From an uncultured Bacteroidales bacterium (GTDB taxonomy: Bacteria; Bacteroidota; Bacteroidia; Bacteroidales; Bacteroidaceae): DNA of 64,000 bases. A program made the translations under genes and the position numbers. Under the pieces are notes generated by a model. It was given only the letters and a program-made list of their open reading frames with translations, ran no database searches and was not told the origin of the DNA. The stretch spans positions 186,001 to 250,000 of the forward strand of contig CACZJU010000001.1 of NCBI GenBank assembly GCA_902781515.1, read 5' to 3'. Below, one piece after another: positions 1 to 9,656 of the stretch (position 1 is the stretch's first letter; each line of letters begins with the position of its first letter).

Positions 1-1649
1 TGTTGTATGCTTTGGTGATATCTGTTGGTATCGCTTTTGGGCGAATCAAGTTTTTCGGTATTTCGTTGGGTGTGACCTTCGTGCTCTTTGCTGGTATTCT
101 GGCAGGACATCTGGGATTGACAGGTACGACGAACGTGCTGACGTACATTCAGGACTTCGGTCTCATACTATTCGTCTATTGCATAGGTCTGCAGGTGGGA
201 CCGGGTTTCTTCGAGAGTTTGCGCGATGCAGGTGTCAAGATGAACCTGATGGCAGTGTCCATTATCCTGTTGAATGTGGCTTGCTGCATAGGTTTGTTCT
301 TCCTCGTATTCTACAAGGGAGGTCCTATCGTTGGCGATACTGCCAAGGAACTGGCCATGATGGTTGGTGTCCTTTGCGGAGCCATTACCAATACACCAGG
401 ACTTGGTGCTGCCAATGAGGCTTGTGCTTCGGTATTTGGAGCTGACGCGCCTCCCATTGCCAACGGCTATGCATGTGCCTATCCCCTTGGTGTAGTGGGT
501 ATTATCCTTGCCACTATTGCCATCCGCTTCATCTGCAATGTGAAGTTGAAGAAGGAAGAGGAACAACTGGAGCAGGAGCGTGCTGAGAATCCTCATGCCA
601 AGCCTCACAAAATGACGCTGGAGGTTATGAACCGTGCTCTTGACAACCGTACATTGTTGCAGGTGAGTCAGTTCTTGGGCCGCGACTTTGTGGTATCTCG
701 CATTCTTCACGAGGGACACGTATCCATTCCTAATCGCGATACTATTCTGCATACCGGTGACAAGATGTTCATCGTTTGTGCCGAAGAGGCTGCTGAGGCT
801 ATTACGGCTTTCATCGGTGAACCTTGTGAGGTGGAATGGGAAGAGCAGGATACTCCAATGGTAAGTAAGCACATTCTGGTGACACAGCCCAAGATGAATG
901 GTAAGACATTCGGTTCGCTGCACTTCAGTTCTGTTTACGGTGTGAATGTAACACGTATCCGTCGTAATGGTATGAGCCTCTATGCTGACCGCAACTTGCG
1001 TATGCAGGTGGGCGACAAGATTGTTGTCGTTGGTCCGGAGGATGCTGTAGATCGCGTGGCAAATATGATGGGTAACTCTATGAAGAAACTCGACCATCCC
1101 AACCTTTCTACAATATTTGTCGGCATTATGGTTGGTATCATCTTCGGTATGATGCCTATTGCCATTCCTGGCATTCCTACTCCTGTGAAACTTGGTCTTG
1201 CCGGCGGCCCACTTATCGTAGCATTGCTTGTTGGACGCTTCGGCTATCGTGCACATTTGGTTGCATATACTACCACGAGTGCTAACCTTATGCTTCGCGA
1301 GATAGGTCTTGTGCTGTTCCTTGCGAGTGTCGGCATTAAGGCTGGAGCCTCGTTCTGGGATACTGTGGTAGCTGGTGACGGTCTGACATATGTTTGGTGT
1401 GGTTTCCTTATAACTGTTATTCCTATACTTATTGTTGGCACCGTAGCTCGTCTGCGCTATAAATTGAACTACTTCACGCTGATGGGTCTCATCGCAGGTT
1501 CAAACACCGATCCCCCAGCATTGGCATACGCTAACCAGACAGCAAGTAACGATGCTCCAGCGGTGGGTTACTCAACGGTATATCCTTTGAGTATGTTCTT
1601 GCGCATCCTCACTGCACAACTCATCATCCTATTGCTATGCGCAGCCTAG
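1..1649 (+). CDS. AspT/YidE-type membrane transporter (5' partial)
   Basis: This is a putative inner-membrane transporter of the AspT/YidE/YbjL (aspartate:alanine exchanger-like) family. The open frame runs into the left edge of the window, so about 15-20 N-terminal residues are probably missing; the TTG at position 3 is an internal codon rather than a start. Two blocks of hydrophobic helices flank a soluble central part (about residues 200-350 of what is visible) holding two TrkA_C-like regulatory domains, with phrases such as [10 protein letters not shown] and [13 protein letters not shown]. The second membrane block ends in [11 protein letters not shown]. The substrate cannot be read from the sequence; the family name rests on known members. 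The downstream gene follows after 49 bp filled by a heptamer array. Confidence 0.85.
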   Translation, partial: LYALVISVGIAFGRIKFFGISLGVTFVLFAGILAGHLGLTGTTNVLTYIQDFGLILFVYCIGLQVGPGFFESLRDAGVKMNLMAVSIILLNVACCIGLFFLVFYKGGPIVGDTAKELAMMVGVLCGAITNTPGLGAANEACASVFGADAPPIANGYACAYPLGVVGIILATIAIRFICNVKLKKEEEQLEQERAENPHAKPHKMTLEVMNRALDNRTLLQVSQFLGRDFVVSRILHEGHVSIPNRDTILHTGDKMFIVCAEEAAEAITAFIGEPCEVEWEEQDTPMVSKHILVTQPKMNGKTFGSLHFSSVYGVNVTRIRRNGMSLYADRNLRMQVGDKIVVVGPEDAVDRVANMMGNSMKKLDHPNLSTIFVGIMVGIIFGMMPIAIPGIPTPVKLGLAGGPLIVALLVGRFGYRAHLVAYTTTSANLMLREIGLVLFLASVGIKAGASFWDTVVAGDGLTYVWCGFLITVIPILIVGTVARLRYKLNYFTLMGLIAGSNTDPPALAYANQTASNDAPAVGYSTVYPLSMFLRILTAQLIILLLCAA

Positions 1650-1652
1650 TAA

Positions 1653-1694
1653 ATTGATAATGGATAATTGAAAATTGATAATGGATAATTAAAT
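1653..1694 (+). repeat. Heptamer array in gap, just before a start codon
   Basis: Six degenerate 7-bp units (attgata, atggata, attgaaa, attgata, atggata, attaaat) fill the space between the transporter stop and the ATG at 1699. It is one of many period-7 arrays in this window. Confidence 0.8.
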
Positions 1695-1698
1695 AAAG

Positions 1699-4080
1699 AT
1701 GAAAAGACTGTTTTTAATATTGTTGGCACTTGTTGGCGTAGCGCCATTGTCAATTATCAATTGTCAATTGTCAATTGGTGTAGTAGCCTTCGCTCAAAAC
1801 GAAGAATACTACACATCTGTTGAGGGCCTGAAGAAGGCGGAGCTGAAGGCTGTTCTGCATGATTTGATACAGCCCAGTCTCGTCCTGAAATATGGAGGTA
1901 AAGGCGAGGGTTACACTTGGGCAGGATTCTATGCTGCCGACTGGATGGAGGACGGATATGTTCGTGACCGTTATAGCAACGAGCAACGCCGTTTCAACGA
2001 TGATAAATCGGCGGTGTCGAACATGAATATCGAACACATCTGGGCAAACAGCTGGTGGGGACATTTGGAGAACAATGCCTATTGCGACCTCTTCAATCTC
2101 TATCCTGCCGATGCTCCTGCAAATATGCGCAAGAGCAATAACCCCATAGGCGTTGTTGATGGTGCTGTTGCTTATGACAACGGTGTGACCAAGGTGGGAA
2201 AGTCATCGAGCTATCGTGCCGACTCCCTCATCACCGCTTGGGAGCCCGCCGACGAGTGGAAGGGTGACTTCGCACGTACATATTTTTATATGGCAACATG
2301 CTATAGCCACATGCGCGACCTCTGGACCACAACTGAGGGGTGGCTCACGGTTGATGGTTCGGATTGGCCTACCATGCGTCCTTGGGTATATGAACTGATG
2401 CTCAAATGGGCAAAACAAGACCCTGTGGACCAGATTGAGAAGGACCGCAACGAGGTTATCTACGGCATTCAGGGCAACCGCAATCCATTTGTCGATTATC
2501 CTCAACTTTGCGAATATGTGTGGGGCGACAGTACTGAGTATAAATTCTACATCAATCCGAGGTCGGCAGACATAGAACTGTTCGTACCAGCAGAAAAGGT
2601 CCGTTTCGATTATGGTTTGCAAGCCCTTAGCAAAGGACTCGATACTACGATTGTTGTGCGTGGACGCAACTTCACGGGTGGTTTGACGCTGTCTGTGGAT
2701 AATCCTCTCTTCCAACTTGGAACAACACAGGTCAGCGCAGAACAACTCGAGGAGGGCTTTGCTGTACCTCTGTCTGTTAAACCAGAGGCCGCAGGCAGCT
2801 ATAAGGCCGTGTTCACAATCACAGGAGAGAACTTCTCGCAGGCAGACACTCTGAGCGTATCGTTCGTTGACGGAATTCCGGCCTATGAGGCTACGGATAT
2901 CGTATGCACACAATACGTTCGCAGATTCACTGCCAACTGGATGGCCTATGAGCCAAATGCTGAATATACTCTCGATGTTTACACAAAGAACCTCGATGGC
3001 TCGCCCAAGGCTTTTAAGACTTTAACTACGAGTGAGTGCTCTTCCCAAGTGAGTGGCGTGCAGGCCAACACCATGTATTACTACACAGTGTCGATTTATG
3101 AGAATGGCGAGTTGAAGGTGTCTTCCAACGAGGTTGCAGTCCTTATGCCAGAGGTGGCGCCAGTATTCTCTGTATCTTCTTATTCAATAGCATTTACTGC
3201 GGTTCCTGACAAACCCAGCCGCGAGACAAAGCTTACAGTAACTCTATTCTCCGTTCCTGAATATGTCACTCAGGTGTCGCTCGACAAACCATTCGAGGTT
3301 AGCAGTGACGGTGAGGAATGGGGACAGACGCTGACTCTCACAGGTACGGATCCATCGTTTATGGTACGTATGGGAGCTGTGCCAGAGGAGGGATATTATG
3401 AGGCCGAGATGGTTCTCAGCACAAAGGGTATAGACGAGAAGGTGGTGACTCTGACGGCCTTTGTTGATGCCAGCAAGGCTTTCTTCGAGGATTTTGAAAC
3501 GGGCTCTAAGAAAGGTTATGCTGTTGGAGAGGTAACATGCTCTGCAGCCACATGGGAAATGAGCAATGCCCTGATTGCTGCCGATGACAATGCAATAGGT
3601 AAGAATTGTGTACGCATGAAAGGCAATGTCAAGTCTGGTGGAACTATTACTACACCTGCTTATATCGTAATGACCGCCGACAAGGAAAACGGCTGCGACA
3701 GCCTTTGGTTCAGTGCTGGTAGCTACGGCAGTGATAAAGGTGTAAAGATGACTGTTAGCTATAGCCTTGATGGTGGGCAGACTTGGACGCCAGTGGTGTC
3801 GTCGCTCGCTGTTGGAACAATGGAACGCTATGGTTACGCAATCAATAAGAAGGGCGATATCCGTCTCAAATTTGAGAGTGATAATACAGGTAATGTACGT
3901 GTCAACATTGACGATGTGCAGATGAGCGACTACCGCGAAGCGGACGGCATAGAAATGGTAAATGGTCAAATTGTAAATGGTCAAATGGTAAATGAGTATG
4001 ACCTCTCTGGTCGTCGTGCAAATAATGGCAGTCGCATTGTTATTCGTTCCGGCAAAAAGTCTATAAACTTTAAACCTTAA
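1699..4080 (+). CDS. Secreted endonuclease I family protein, multidomain, T9SS-like tail
   Basis: This is an exported nuclease of the endonuclease I (EndA/NucM) family. An N-terminal signal peptide ends near AFAQ. The catalytic HNH/beta-beta-alpha-metal motif is visible as [12 protein letters not shown] around residues 110-121 (H113 the likely general base), followed by the family's N..R.NN..G segment. A fibronectin type III-like domain (about 392-485) and a jelly-roll of choice-of-anchor type (about 595-745, starting FFEDFETG) follow. The tail YDLSGRR...KKSINFKP resembles Bacteroidetes type IX sorting tails. At 793 residues it is much longer than a bare EndA, because of these accessory domains. 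The signal-peptide core ([10 protein letters not shown]) and the segment [12 protein letters not shown] near the C-terminus are both encoded by short tandem repeats. Likely role: degradation of extracellular nucleic acid. Confidence 0.85.
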   Translation: MKRLFLILLALVGVAPLSIINCQLSIGVVAFAQNEEYYTSVEGLKKAELKAVLHDLIQPSLVLKYGGKGEGYTWAGFYAADWMEDGYVRDRYSNEQRRFNDDKSAVSNMNIEHIWANSWWGHLENNAYCDLFNLYPADAPANMRKSNNPIGVVDGAVAYDNGVTKVGKSSSYRADSLITAWEPADEWKGDFARTYFYMATCYSHMRDLWTTTEGWLTVDGSDWPTMRPWVYELMLKWAKQDPVDQIEKDRNEVIYGIQGNRNPFVDYPQLCEYVWGDSTEYKFYINPRSADIELFVPAEKVRFDYGLQALSKGLDTTIVVRGRNFTGGLTLSVDNPLFQLGTTQVSAEQLEEGFAVPLSVKPEAAGSYKAVFTITGENFSQADTLSVSFVDGIPAYEATDIVCTQYVRRFTANWMAYEPNAEYTLDVYTKNLDGSPKAFKTLTTSECSSQVSGVQANTMYYYTVSIYENGELKVSSNEVAVLMPEVAPVFSVSSYSIAFTAVPDKPSRETKLTVTLFSVPEYVTQVSLDKPFEVSSDGEEWGQTLTLTGTDPSFMVRMGAVPEEGYYEAEMVLSTKGIDEKVVTLTAFVDASKAFFEDFETGSKKGYAVGEVTCSAATWEMSNALIAADDNAIGKNCVRMKGNVKSGGTITTPAYIVMTADKENGCDSLWFSAGSYGSDKGVKMTVSYSLDGGQTWTPVVSSLAVGTMERYGYAINKKGDIRLKFESDNTGNVRVNIDDVQMSDYREADGIEMVNGQIVNGQMVNEYDLSGRRANNGSRIVIRSGKKSINFKP
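1744..1778 (+). repeat. Heptamer array inside signal-peptide coding region
   Basis: Five 7-bp units (ccattgt, caattat, caattgt, caattgt, caattgg) lie inside the endonuclease signal peptide and encode [10 protein letters not shown]. The same units occur in non-coding gaps at 12167-12201 and 25667-25701. Confidence 0.8.
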
Positions 4081-4090
4081 ACTGACCTTC

Positions 4091-4852
4091 TTGCGTTATT
4101 TCATTCAGTTGAGCTACGATGGTACTGCCTACCACGGGTGGCAGCGACAACCAAACGGACAGAGTGTGCAGGAGACCCTCGAAGAGGCACTTAGCACACT
4201 GCTGCGTCACTCCGTAGAAGTGGTTGGTGCAGGAAGGACAGATGCCGGAGTGCATGCTTCAATGATGGTGGCGCACATGGATAGTCCTATGGAGTTGGAT
4301 TGTCCTCAACTTGTATATAAGCTGAATAAACTTTTGCCTCGAGACATTGCCGTGCAGAGCGTATGGCAAGTGGACGATGATATGCATGCCCGATTCTCAG
4401 CTACATCTCGTACATATCATTATTTTATACACACGCATAAAAATCCGTTTCTGCGCGATAGAAGTTGGCTGGTGACATTCCCTCTCGATTTCAAGCACAT
4501 GAACGAGGCCGCTCAACGACTCTTCGACTATGAGGATTTTACCAGTTTCAGTAAGGTGAATACCGATACGAAAACCAACCTCTGCCACATCACTGAAGCC
4601 CGATGGGAAGAAGTGGAGCAGGGGAGCTGGAGATTTACCATTACCGCCAACCGTTTCCTTCGTAATATGGTGCGAGCCATAGTGGGAACGCTGGTCGAGG
4701 TTGGACGAGGTCGTATGACGGTGGATGAGTTCTGTAAGGTTATTGAGCAGCAGAATCGATGTTCGGCGGGCGAGAGCGTTCCTGCCCACGCCCTCTTCCT
4801 CACCCGCGTAGAATATCCGCAAGCGGATATGGCAAATGGCTCAAAACTTTAA
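4091..4852 (+). CDS. truA: tRNA pseudouridine synthase A
   Basis: TruA converts uridines 38-40 of the tRNA anticodon stem-loop to pseudouridine in the cytoplasm. The signature [11 protein letters not shown] carries the catalytic Asp (D51), and the N-terminal [13 protein letters not shown] strand and C-terminal [17 protein letters not shown] segment are typical. At 253 residues it is of family length. The only sensible start is the TTG at 4091, since no ATG precedes the conserved [10 protein letters not shown]. It starts 10 bp after the endonuclease gene, so it may be co-transcribed, and it is followed by a heptamer array before the next gene. Confidence 0.95.
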   Translation: MRYFIQLSYDGTAYHGWQRQPNGQSVQETLEEALSTLLRHSVEVVGAGRTDAGVHASMMVAHMDSPMELDCPQLVYKLNKLLPRDIAVQSVWQVDDDMHARFSATSRTYHYFIHTHKNPFLRDRSWLVTFPLDFKHMNEAAQRLFDYEDFTSFSKVNTDTKTNLCHITEARWEEVEQGSWRFTITANRFLRNMVRAIVGTLVEVGRGRMTVDEFCKVIEQQNRCSAGESVPAHALFLTRVEYPQADMANGSKL

Positions 4853-4864
4853 ACTTTAAATTTT
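4844..4864 (+). repeat. Heptamer array abutting a start codon
   Basis: Three units (aaacttt, aaacttt, aaatttt) overlap the truA stop codon and end 3 bp before the ATG at 4868. A related pair (aaacttt, aaacctt) spans the endonuclease stop at 4065-4078. Confidence 0.7.
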
Positions 4865-4867
4865 AAA

Positions 4868-5752
4868 ATGATCTGGCTCCTATTAGCATTCCTCAGTGCA
4901 GCCTTGTTGGGCTTCTACGATGTCTTCAAGAAGAAGGCATTGCGAGAGAATGCTGTGTTGCCAGTTCTCTTCCTAAACACTCTTTTCTCCTCGCTCATAT
5001 TCCTGCCTGTAGCTTTGATGCCGGAGGTGCCTTTCGGAGGATGGGAGGTACAGAAGTATATCGTGTTGAAGAGCCTGATAGTGCTTTCCTCGTGGATGTG
5101 CGGTTATTTCGGCATGAAGTATCTGCCGATAACTGTTGTTGGTCCCATCAATGCTACACGTCCGGTAATGGTGCTGTTGGGAGCTCTGCTGTTCTTCGGC
5201 GAACGACTCAATCTATATCAATGGATAGGTGTTCTGTTTGCCATTGTTAGTTTCTACATGCTTAGTCGCAGCGGAAAGAAGGAGGGTATTGATTTCCGTC
5301 ATAACCGATGGATTTTACTTACCGTCTTGGCAGCTGTTCTTGGGGCTGTAAGTGGACTTTACGACAAATACCTGATGGCAGCTCCAGAGGCAGGTGGGGT
5401 AGGGCTTAACCGATTGACGGTGCAGGCCTACTTCAACTTCTACCAGTGCCTGATTATGGGACTCATGCTACTAATTTTGTGGAAACCGCAAAAGACCAAG
5501 TTGTTTTTCCATTGGCATTGGTGCATCCCGCTAATAAGCATATTCCTCAGCATGGCCGATTTTGCTTATTTCTATGCCCTCAGTCTTCCAGGAGCACTGA
5601 TAAGTGTTGTCAGTATGGTGCGTCGTGGCTCAGTGTTGGTTAGTTTTAGCGTTGGTGCTCTTGTGTTCCACGAAAAAAACCTTCGCTCTAAGGCACTCGA
5701 TCTAATGTTGGTACTCATTGGTATGCTGTTCCTCTATCTCGGCGCAAGATAG
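4868..5752 (+). CDS. EamA/DMT-family transporter
   Basis: This is an integral membrane protein of the drug/metabolite transporter superfamily. Two tandem EamA-like halves (about residues 3-135 and 150-292) give some ten predicted membrane helices. Recognisable phrases include GPINATRPVMVLLGALLFFGERL at the end of the first half and the matching SVVSMVRRGSVLVSF...GALVFHEKNL in the second, the usual internal duplication. The length of 294 residues fits the family. Substrate and direction cannot be inferred. It sits in a plus-strand run between truA and a DUF3256 gene, each gap being only a short repeat array, which suggests co-transcription. Confidence 0.85.
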   Translation: MIWLLLAFLSAALLGFYDVFKKKALRENAVLPVLFLNTLFSSLIFLPVALMPEVPFGGWEVQKYIVLKSLIVLSSWMCGYFGMKYLPITVVGPINATRPVMVLLGALLFFGERLNLYQWIGVLFAIVSFYMLSRSGKKEGIDFRHNRWILLTVLAAVLGAVSGLYDKYLMAAPEAGGVGLNRLTVQAYFNFYQCLIMGLMLLILWKPQKTKLFFHWHWCIPLISIFLSMADFAYFYALSLPGALISVVSMVRRGSVLVSFSVGALVFHEKNLRSKALDLMLVLIGMLFLYLGAR

Positions 5753-5754
5753 CT

Positions 5755-5782
5755 AAAGTAAAAATTTAAAAGTAAAAAGTAA
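5755..5782 (+). repeat. Heptamer array directly abutting a start codon
   Basis: Four exact-length 7-bp units (aaagtaa, aaattta, aaagtaa, aaagtaa) end at the base before the ATG at 5783. This is the clearest case of an array occupying the whole translation-initiation region. Confidence 0.8.
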
Positions 5783-6427
5783 ATGAAGCGAATAATATTT
5801 TTTCTCATTTTCTCATTTTCTCATTTTCTGTTTGTCCATTGTGAAAACATCAGCGATGTTTTCACTGCGATGCCCGATTCCGTGTTCGAACTGCTGACGC
5901 AGAAGAACCGTCGCGATATGTTGGACTTTTACAACAACCACATGGAGGCAAAGGTGCGTAATCGTCTTAACGATTATGCTCAGCTCGATACTCTTACCGA
6001 TGATTATCTTCGTCTGCGGCTTTCGGGAAGCAGTAGTGCTGAGATGAAGTTGTTGCAGACAGAGGACAGCGTCACCATAATAGCTCTGGTGCGCAGCATC
6101 ACGACACCCGTGGCCGATAGTCGTGTTCAATTCTTTAACACCGATTGGCAACCATTGTACTGGTTGGAACTGCCAATCCCAACGACTGCCGACTTCTTTG
6201 TGGAGGCTCCAGATTCTGTTGCACGCGACCTTGCATTTGCTCAGCGCAGCATCGATGACCTGCGATTCGTGTCTGTTAGTATCGATCCAATGGAGCCTGT
6301 ATTCACGTTCACACTGTCTATAGACGAACTCAACAGCGACGAGAAGAAACTGGCACGTCGTTTTCTGCGTTCTCTCCATTTCCGCTGGACCGGCTCTGCC
6401 TTTCACCTCTTACCTCTAAATCCCTAA
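5783..6427 (+). CDS. DUF3256 family exported protein
   Basis: This is a conserved Bacteroidetes protein of the DUF3256 family; its function is unknown. It begins with a signal peptide whose hydrophobic core ([11 protein letters not shown]) is encoded by three copies of an octamer (ttctcatt, 5802-5825). The mature part starts near CENISDVFTAMPDS and contains the family-like segments MLDFYNNHMEAKVRNRL and VQFFNTDWQPL. The length of 214 residues is ordinary. The last codons (HLLPLNP) lie in a second octamer array that runs on into the gap before the next gene. The neighbour downstream is a HerA-like ATPase, 15 bp away. Confidence 0.75.
   Translation: MKRIIFFLIFSFSHFLFVHCENISDVFTAMPDSVFELLTQKNRRDMLDFYNNHMEAKVRNRLNDYAQLDTLTDDYLRLRLSGSSSAEMKLLQTEDSVTIIALVRSITTPVADSRVQFFNTDWQPLYWLELPIPTTADFFVEAPDSVARDLAFAQRSIDDLRFVSVSIDPMEPVFTFTLSIDELNSDEKKLARRFLRSLHFRWTGSAFHLLPLNP
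5802..5825 (+). repeat. Octamer array inside signal-peptide coding region
   Basis: Three perfect copies of ttctcatt plus a degenerate fourth encode the signal-peptide core of the DUF3256 protein. Because 8 is not a multiple of 3, loss or gain of one unit would shift the frame. The same octamer occurs in the signal peptides at 36256 and 37145. Confidence 0.85.
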
Positions 6428-6439
6428 ACCTCTAATAAT
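6408..6439 (+). repeat. Octamer array spanning a stop codon and gap
   Basis: Four degenerate 8-bp units (cacctctt, acctctaa, atccctaa, acctctaa) cover the end of the DUF3256 gene and the space before the ATG at 6443. Confidence 0.65.
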
Positions 6440-6442
6440 ATA

Positions 6443-8011
6443 ATGTACAACAAAGAATACGGGCTGTATGTAGCCCATTGCGATAAAGGCCCATTGAGAA
6501 TCGTGGGCAAGATGGCGAATCGTCACGGACTGGTGGCTGGAGCCACAGGTACCGGTAAGACAGTAACCTTGCAAGTGATAGCCGAGAGCTTCTGTCAGGC
6601 AGGTGTTCCTTGCTTTATGGCAGATATGAAGGGCGACCTGTCAGGTATCAGTCAGGCTGGTAAAATGTCTGGATTTATTGAGAAGCGTGCACCAGAATTC
6701 GGTATCGAGAATCCTGAATTTCAGCCTTGCCCAGTAAGGTTCTTCGATGTATATGGTGAACAGGGGCACCCCATGCGTGCCACTATCTCGCAGATGGGAC
6801 CACAACTCCTGTCGCGCCTCTTGGGGCTTAACGATACGCAGGACGGAGTGCTGAACATTACTTTCCGCATTGCAGATGAAAACGGACTGCTGCTGACCGA
6901 CCTGAAGGATCTTCGTTCGATGCTCGATTTTGTGTCGCAGCACGCCAAGGAATATACCACCAAATACGGAAATATCTCTACGGCAACGGTGGGTGCTATA
7001 CAACGTGCCCTGCTGCAGTTAGAAAATCAGGGTGCCGATAAGTTCTTTGGTGAACCTTCGTTCGACATCATGGACCTTATGCAACAGGAAGGTGGCAAGG
7101 GAGTGATGAATGTGCTGGCTGCCGACAAACTGATGATGCAGCCCAAACTTTACAGTACCTTCCTCCTGTGGCTGTTGAGCGACCTCTATTCCAGACTGCC
7201 AGAGGTGGGTGATATGGAACTGCCCAAACTCATTTTCTTCTTCGACGAGGCGCACATGCTGTTCGAAGATACCTCAAAGGCTCTGGTGGATAAGATAGAA
7301 CAGGTAATGCGACTGATTCGCTCGAAGGGCGTGGGCATATATTTCGTAACACAAAGTCCTACGGATATTCCTGAGAACATACTTGGACAGTTGGGCAACC
7401 GGGTGCAACATGCCCTACGTGCCTACACACCGAAGGACCAGCGTGCTGTGAAGACAGCAGCAGATACCTTCCGTCCCAATCCGGACTTCAAGACTGACGA
7501 GGCTATTATGAATCTTGAGACGGGCGAGGCTCTGGTGAGTTTCCTAGATGAGAAGGGTGCTCCCTGCGTCGTAGAGCGTGCCAAGATATTGTTCCCATTG
7601 TCGCAGATTGGTGCCATCACTGAAGGTCAGAGGCTCGACATCATCAAGCAGTCGCGCCTCTACGGCAAGTACGACACTCCTGTTGACAACGTCAGTGCTT
7701 ACGAACAGTTGCAGAATCTCACAGAAGAAACCCCTCTCCCAACCTCCCCCGAGGGGAAGGAGAAAGCCTCCGAAAAGAAAGATTCCAAGAAGCCTGGCAT
7801 CTTGTCGAAGGTGCTGAAGGCTATCTTCACTGCCGTTACTGCCACATTGGCCTCCGTCGCCGGCACTATGGTTTCAGACGCTGTAACGGGCAAGAAGACA
7901 AAGTCGCGCACATCCACCAAAGGCCGTATTGCCAAGAATGCCACATCGGCAGCCACTCGCACCATCACTCGCGAACTGACTCGCGACATCCTTGGCAACC
8001 TCACAAAGTAG
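6443..8011 (+). CDS. HerA-like ATPase (DUF853/YjgR family)
   Basis: This is a cytoplasmic P-loop ATPase of the HerA/FtsK class, YjgR (DUF853) family, whose physiological role is not well established. Walker A is GATGTGKT (about residues 33-40), Walker B LIFFFDEAH (about 262-270), and FVTQSPTDIPENILGQLGNRVQHALRA is the typical sensor/arginine-finger region. The C-terminus (about 462-522) is a small hydrophobic-basic tail as in YjgR. A proline/lysine-rich linker (PLPTSPEGKEKASEKK) is encoded by a C-rich stretch at 7732-7765 that looks like an inserted palindromic repeat. At 522 residues it is of normal length. It is the last gene of the plus-strand run and is followed by a repeat cluster and terminator. 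Confidence 0.88.
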   Translation: MYNKEYGLYVAHCDKGPLRIVGKMANRHGLVAGATGTGKTVTLQVIAESFCQAGVPCFMADMKGDLSGISQAGKMSGFIEKRAPEFGIENPEFQPCPVRFFDVYGEQGHPMRATISQMGPQLLSRLLGLNDTQDGVLNITFRIADENGLLLTDLKDLRSMLDFVSQHAKEYTTKYGNISTATVGAIQRALLQLENQGADKFFGEPSFDIMDLMQQEGGKGVMNVLAADKLMMQPKLYSTFLLWLLSDLYSRLPEVGDMELPKLIFFFDEAHMLFEDTSKALVDKIEQVMRLIRSKGVGIYFVTQSPTDIPENILGQLGNRVQHALRAYTPKDQRAVKTAADTFRPNPDFKTDEAIMNLETGEALVSFLDEKGAPCVVERAKILFPLSQIGAITEGQRLDIIKQSRLYGKYDTPVDNVSAYEQLQNLTEETPLPTSPEGKEKASEKKDSKKPGILSKVLKAIFTAVTATLASVAGTMVSDAVTGKKTKSRTSTKGRIAKNATSAATRTITRELTRDILGNLTK

Positions 8012-8033
8012 GAGTATCATCTTTCGCACGAAG

Positions 8034-8193
8034 GTTAACTTAACCTATGGCGGTAAGTTAAGTTAACCTATGGCGATAAGTTCTTGCTCCTTTTCGCTAC
8101 GCAAGCCAGCAAGCTGGAGCGAAGTTAACCTCCTGCGACAAATTCTTGCTCCTCTTCGCTACGCAAGCCAGCAGAGCTGGAGCGGCTTAACCT
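8034..8193. repeat. Cluster of 23-bp GTTAA units and 54-bp direct repeats
   Basis: Two 23-bp units starting gttaac/gttaag and ending ggcggtaa/ggcgataa occupy 8034-8079. Two copies of a roughly 54-bp sequence follow (about 8078-8131 and 8140-8193), each with an inner hairpin (CCAGC/GCTGG) and a longer GCTCC/GGAGC stem. The block contains AGGTTAA-c-TTAACCT, a palindrome. It lies between convergent genes, just before a terminator; related 23-bp units occur at 33031 and 62119. No coding frame is supported here. Confidence 0.75.
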
Positions 8194-8230
8194 AATAAAA
8201 CAGCGACCTGAATGGGCCGCTGTTTTTATT
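8194..8230. terminator. Bidirectional terminator
   Basis: The inverted repeat AATAAAACAGCG / CGCTGTTTTTATT has A-rich and T-rich flanks, so it can terminate both the HerA-like gene and the convergent nuclease gene. Confidence 0.8.
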
Positions 8231-8232
8231 TG

Positions 8233-9252
8233 TTACCATTGATTGAGGCTGAGGGTGCCTTCGACTTTTTCCTCTATATCATCGGGGAGGTTGCAGAAGA
8301 AGTCGAGTCCCGTCAATTCTTCCAATTGATTAATGCTCTTAGCGTAACTCTTATAGTCGGTAGTGGTGCTTGAGTTATGCGGCATCCAGAATCCAATTGC
8401 TTTGTAGTTGTCGTATTTATTGCACAGGATAGCCACGAAGAAGTAATTGGGTACAACCAGATTCTTGGGTGTAAGGGCATACTGGCGCTTGCCGTTTTTC
8501 TCACTGATGGTGCCGCCCTTCACAACATAGAGCGTGTCGCGGAAGGTATCGATGTTGTACCTATTGCGGATGATTTTATTTTCCAGATGCCACCAGATGC
8601 TTGACTTATCGCTATTGAAAGTGCCGTTTTGTGGATGCATGTTGCTATAGTAGAAAGTCTGTTTGTTGGCAGCCAAGGAGATGACTCGGTCTTCGCTGGC
8701 AACAATGTGTCCACGAGTGTATCCGCTACTGCTATAATCCGACTGATCGGTGCGGTAATTCGATGGGATAAGTGGGTCAGTGTCCCACTCGTCGCTTCGC
8801 GTAGTGGACTTACCGGTGTTTGACCTATCCCAGCGGAAGGCACTCCAGTATTGGGCGCGAAGGTCGTAGTTCCACTCAAGGCAGTAGTTGACGCCGTAGG
8901 TGGGAACGGTGTGGACGACGAAAAGGTTGCGGTTGCCACCTTGCAAACGAGGAATCTCGATGCGTGCAGCCACCTCTCGCAGGTCGATGGTTCCTTCGCT
9001 TGTGGCTTGTATGTCGCCCATGGTCACTACTTGACGGTTGCTGGCTTTGCTGACATTGCCCATGCGAGTGACATTTGGACTTTGGGTAAATACCTCTTCT
9101 TTATCGTATTTGTATTCGACAATACCAGTCGGTATAAGTCTATTCTCATCATCACCGCACGATACGGCAATAAACATAAACGTCAGCCCCACGATTATGA
9201 GACTGACGTATGATGCTGTACGCCAAGAAAGCTTACTTGCGGCTCTTGGCAT
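8233..9252 (-). CDS. NUC-family DNA/RNA non-specific endonuclease lipoprotein
   Basis: This is a secreted or surface lipoprotein nuclease of the Serratia-nuclease (NUC) beta-beta-alpha-metal family. The N-terminal hydrophobic stretch ends in the lipobox IAVSC (Cys32). The active-site motif reads [11 protein letters not shown] with H182 as general base; the more common DRGH has Thr in place of Asp here. The metal-binding Asn lies in the following [11 protein letters not shown] helix. The length of 339 residues reflects an extra N-terminal segment. The ATG at 9252 lies inside rpmE2 (20-bp overlap), suggesting translational coupling, although a start a few codons further in is possible. Together with the nucleases at 1699 and 15001 it suggests use or removal of extracellular nucleic acid. 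Confidence 0.85.
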   Translation of the reverse strand: MPRAASKLSWRTASYVSLIIVGLTFMFIAVSCGDDENRLIPTGIVEYKYDKEEVFTQSPNVTRMGNVSKASNRQVVTMGDIQATSEGTIDLREVAARIEIPRLQGGNRNLFVVHTVPTYGVNYCLEWNYDLRAQYWSAFRWDRSNTGKSTTRSDEWDTDPLIPSNYRTDQSDYSSSGYTRGHIVASEDRVISLAANKQTFYYSNMHPQNGTFNSDKSSIWWHLENKIIRNRYNIDTFRDTLYVVKGGTISEKNGKRQYALTPKNLVVPNYFFVAILCNKYDNYKAIGFWMPHNSSTTTDYKSYAKSINQLEELTGLDFFCNLPDDIEEKVEGTLSLNQW

Positions 9253-9484
9253 AGCGGCTCATGAACTTGTCGACACGACCGGCGGTGTCAACCAACTTCG
9301 ACTTACCAGTGTAGAAGGGGTGAGATGTGCTTGAGATTTCAAGCTTAACTACGGGGTAGGTCTCGCCTTCGAACTCTACGGTCTCGGTGGTCTTACAAGT
9401 AGAGCGGCTGAGGAACATATCGCCGTTGCTCATGTCCTTGAACACTACGGGGCGATAGTTTTCGGGATGAAGATCCTTTTTCAT
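9233..9484 (-). CDS. rpmE2: 50S ribosomal protein L31 type B
   Basis: This is the type B (zinc-independent) L31 of the large ribosomal subunit. It starts [19 protein letters not shown] and ends near [12 protein letters not shown]. The 83-residue length is standard, and it lacks the paired Cys ribbon of the type A form. It has its own promoter (-7 box at 9583-9590). Its 3' end overlaps the start of the downstream nuclease gene by 20 bp, which is odd for a highly expressed ribosomal gene and could give low-level coupled translation of the nuclease. Confidence 0.95.
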   Translation of the reverse strand: MKKDLHPENYRPVVFKDMSNGDMFLSRSTCKTTETVEFEGETYPVVKLEISSTSHPFYTGKSKLVDTAGRVDKFMSRYAKSRK

Positions 9485-9582
9485 TTCCTTATTGTTTTAT
9501 TTGTTTCTTATTCCTTATATATAATACGCGCGAACAGAGTTGGTAACACGGCCCTCGAGCCCACTATTCGACGATTCGGCTG

Positions 9583-9590
9583 CGAAGTTA
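9583..9590 (-). promoter_or_regulatory. Bacteroidetes -7 box for rpmE2
   Basis: On the minus strand the sequence reads TAACTTCG, one base off the TAnnTTTG consensus, about 100 bp upstream of the rpmE2 ATG, leaving a long 5' leader with room for a regulatory structure. Confidence 0.45.
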
Positions 9591-9656
9591 CAAAAAAATG
9601 CATAATTCACAATGCATAATTCACAATTATTTTAATTTAAGTCGCAAAATCATACA

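Noticed and set aside
168-1256. Long minus-strand frame (362 codons) opposite the transporter gene
   Set aside because: It is antisense to a convincing membrane transporter, has a His/Thr-rich composition typical of shadow frames and no recognisable motif. Similar long antisense frames at 33139-34647 (opposite proS), 32043-32843, 13579-14112 and 56048-56998 were rejected for the same reason.
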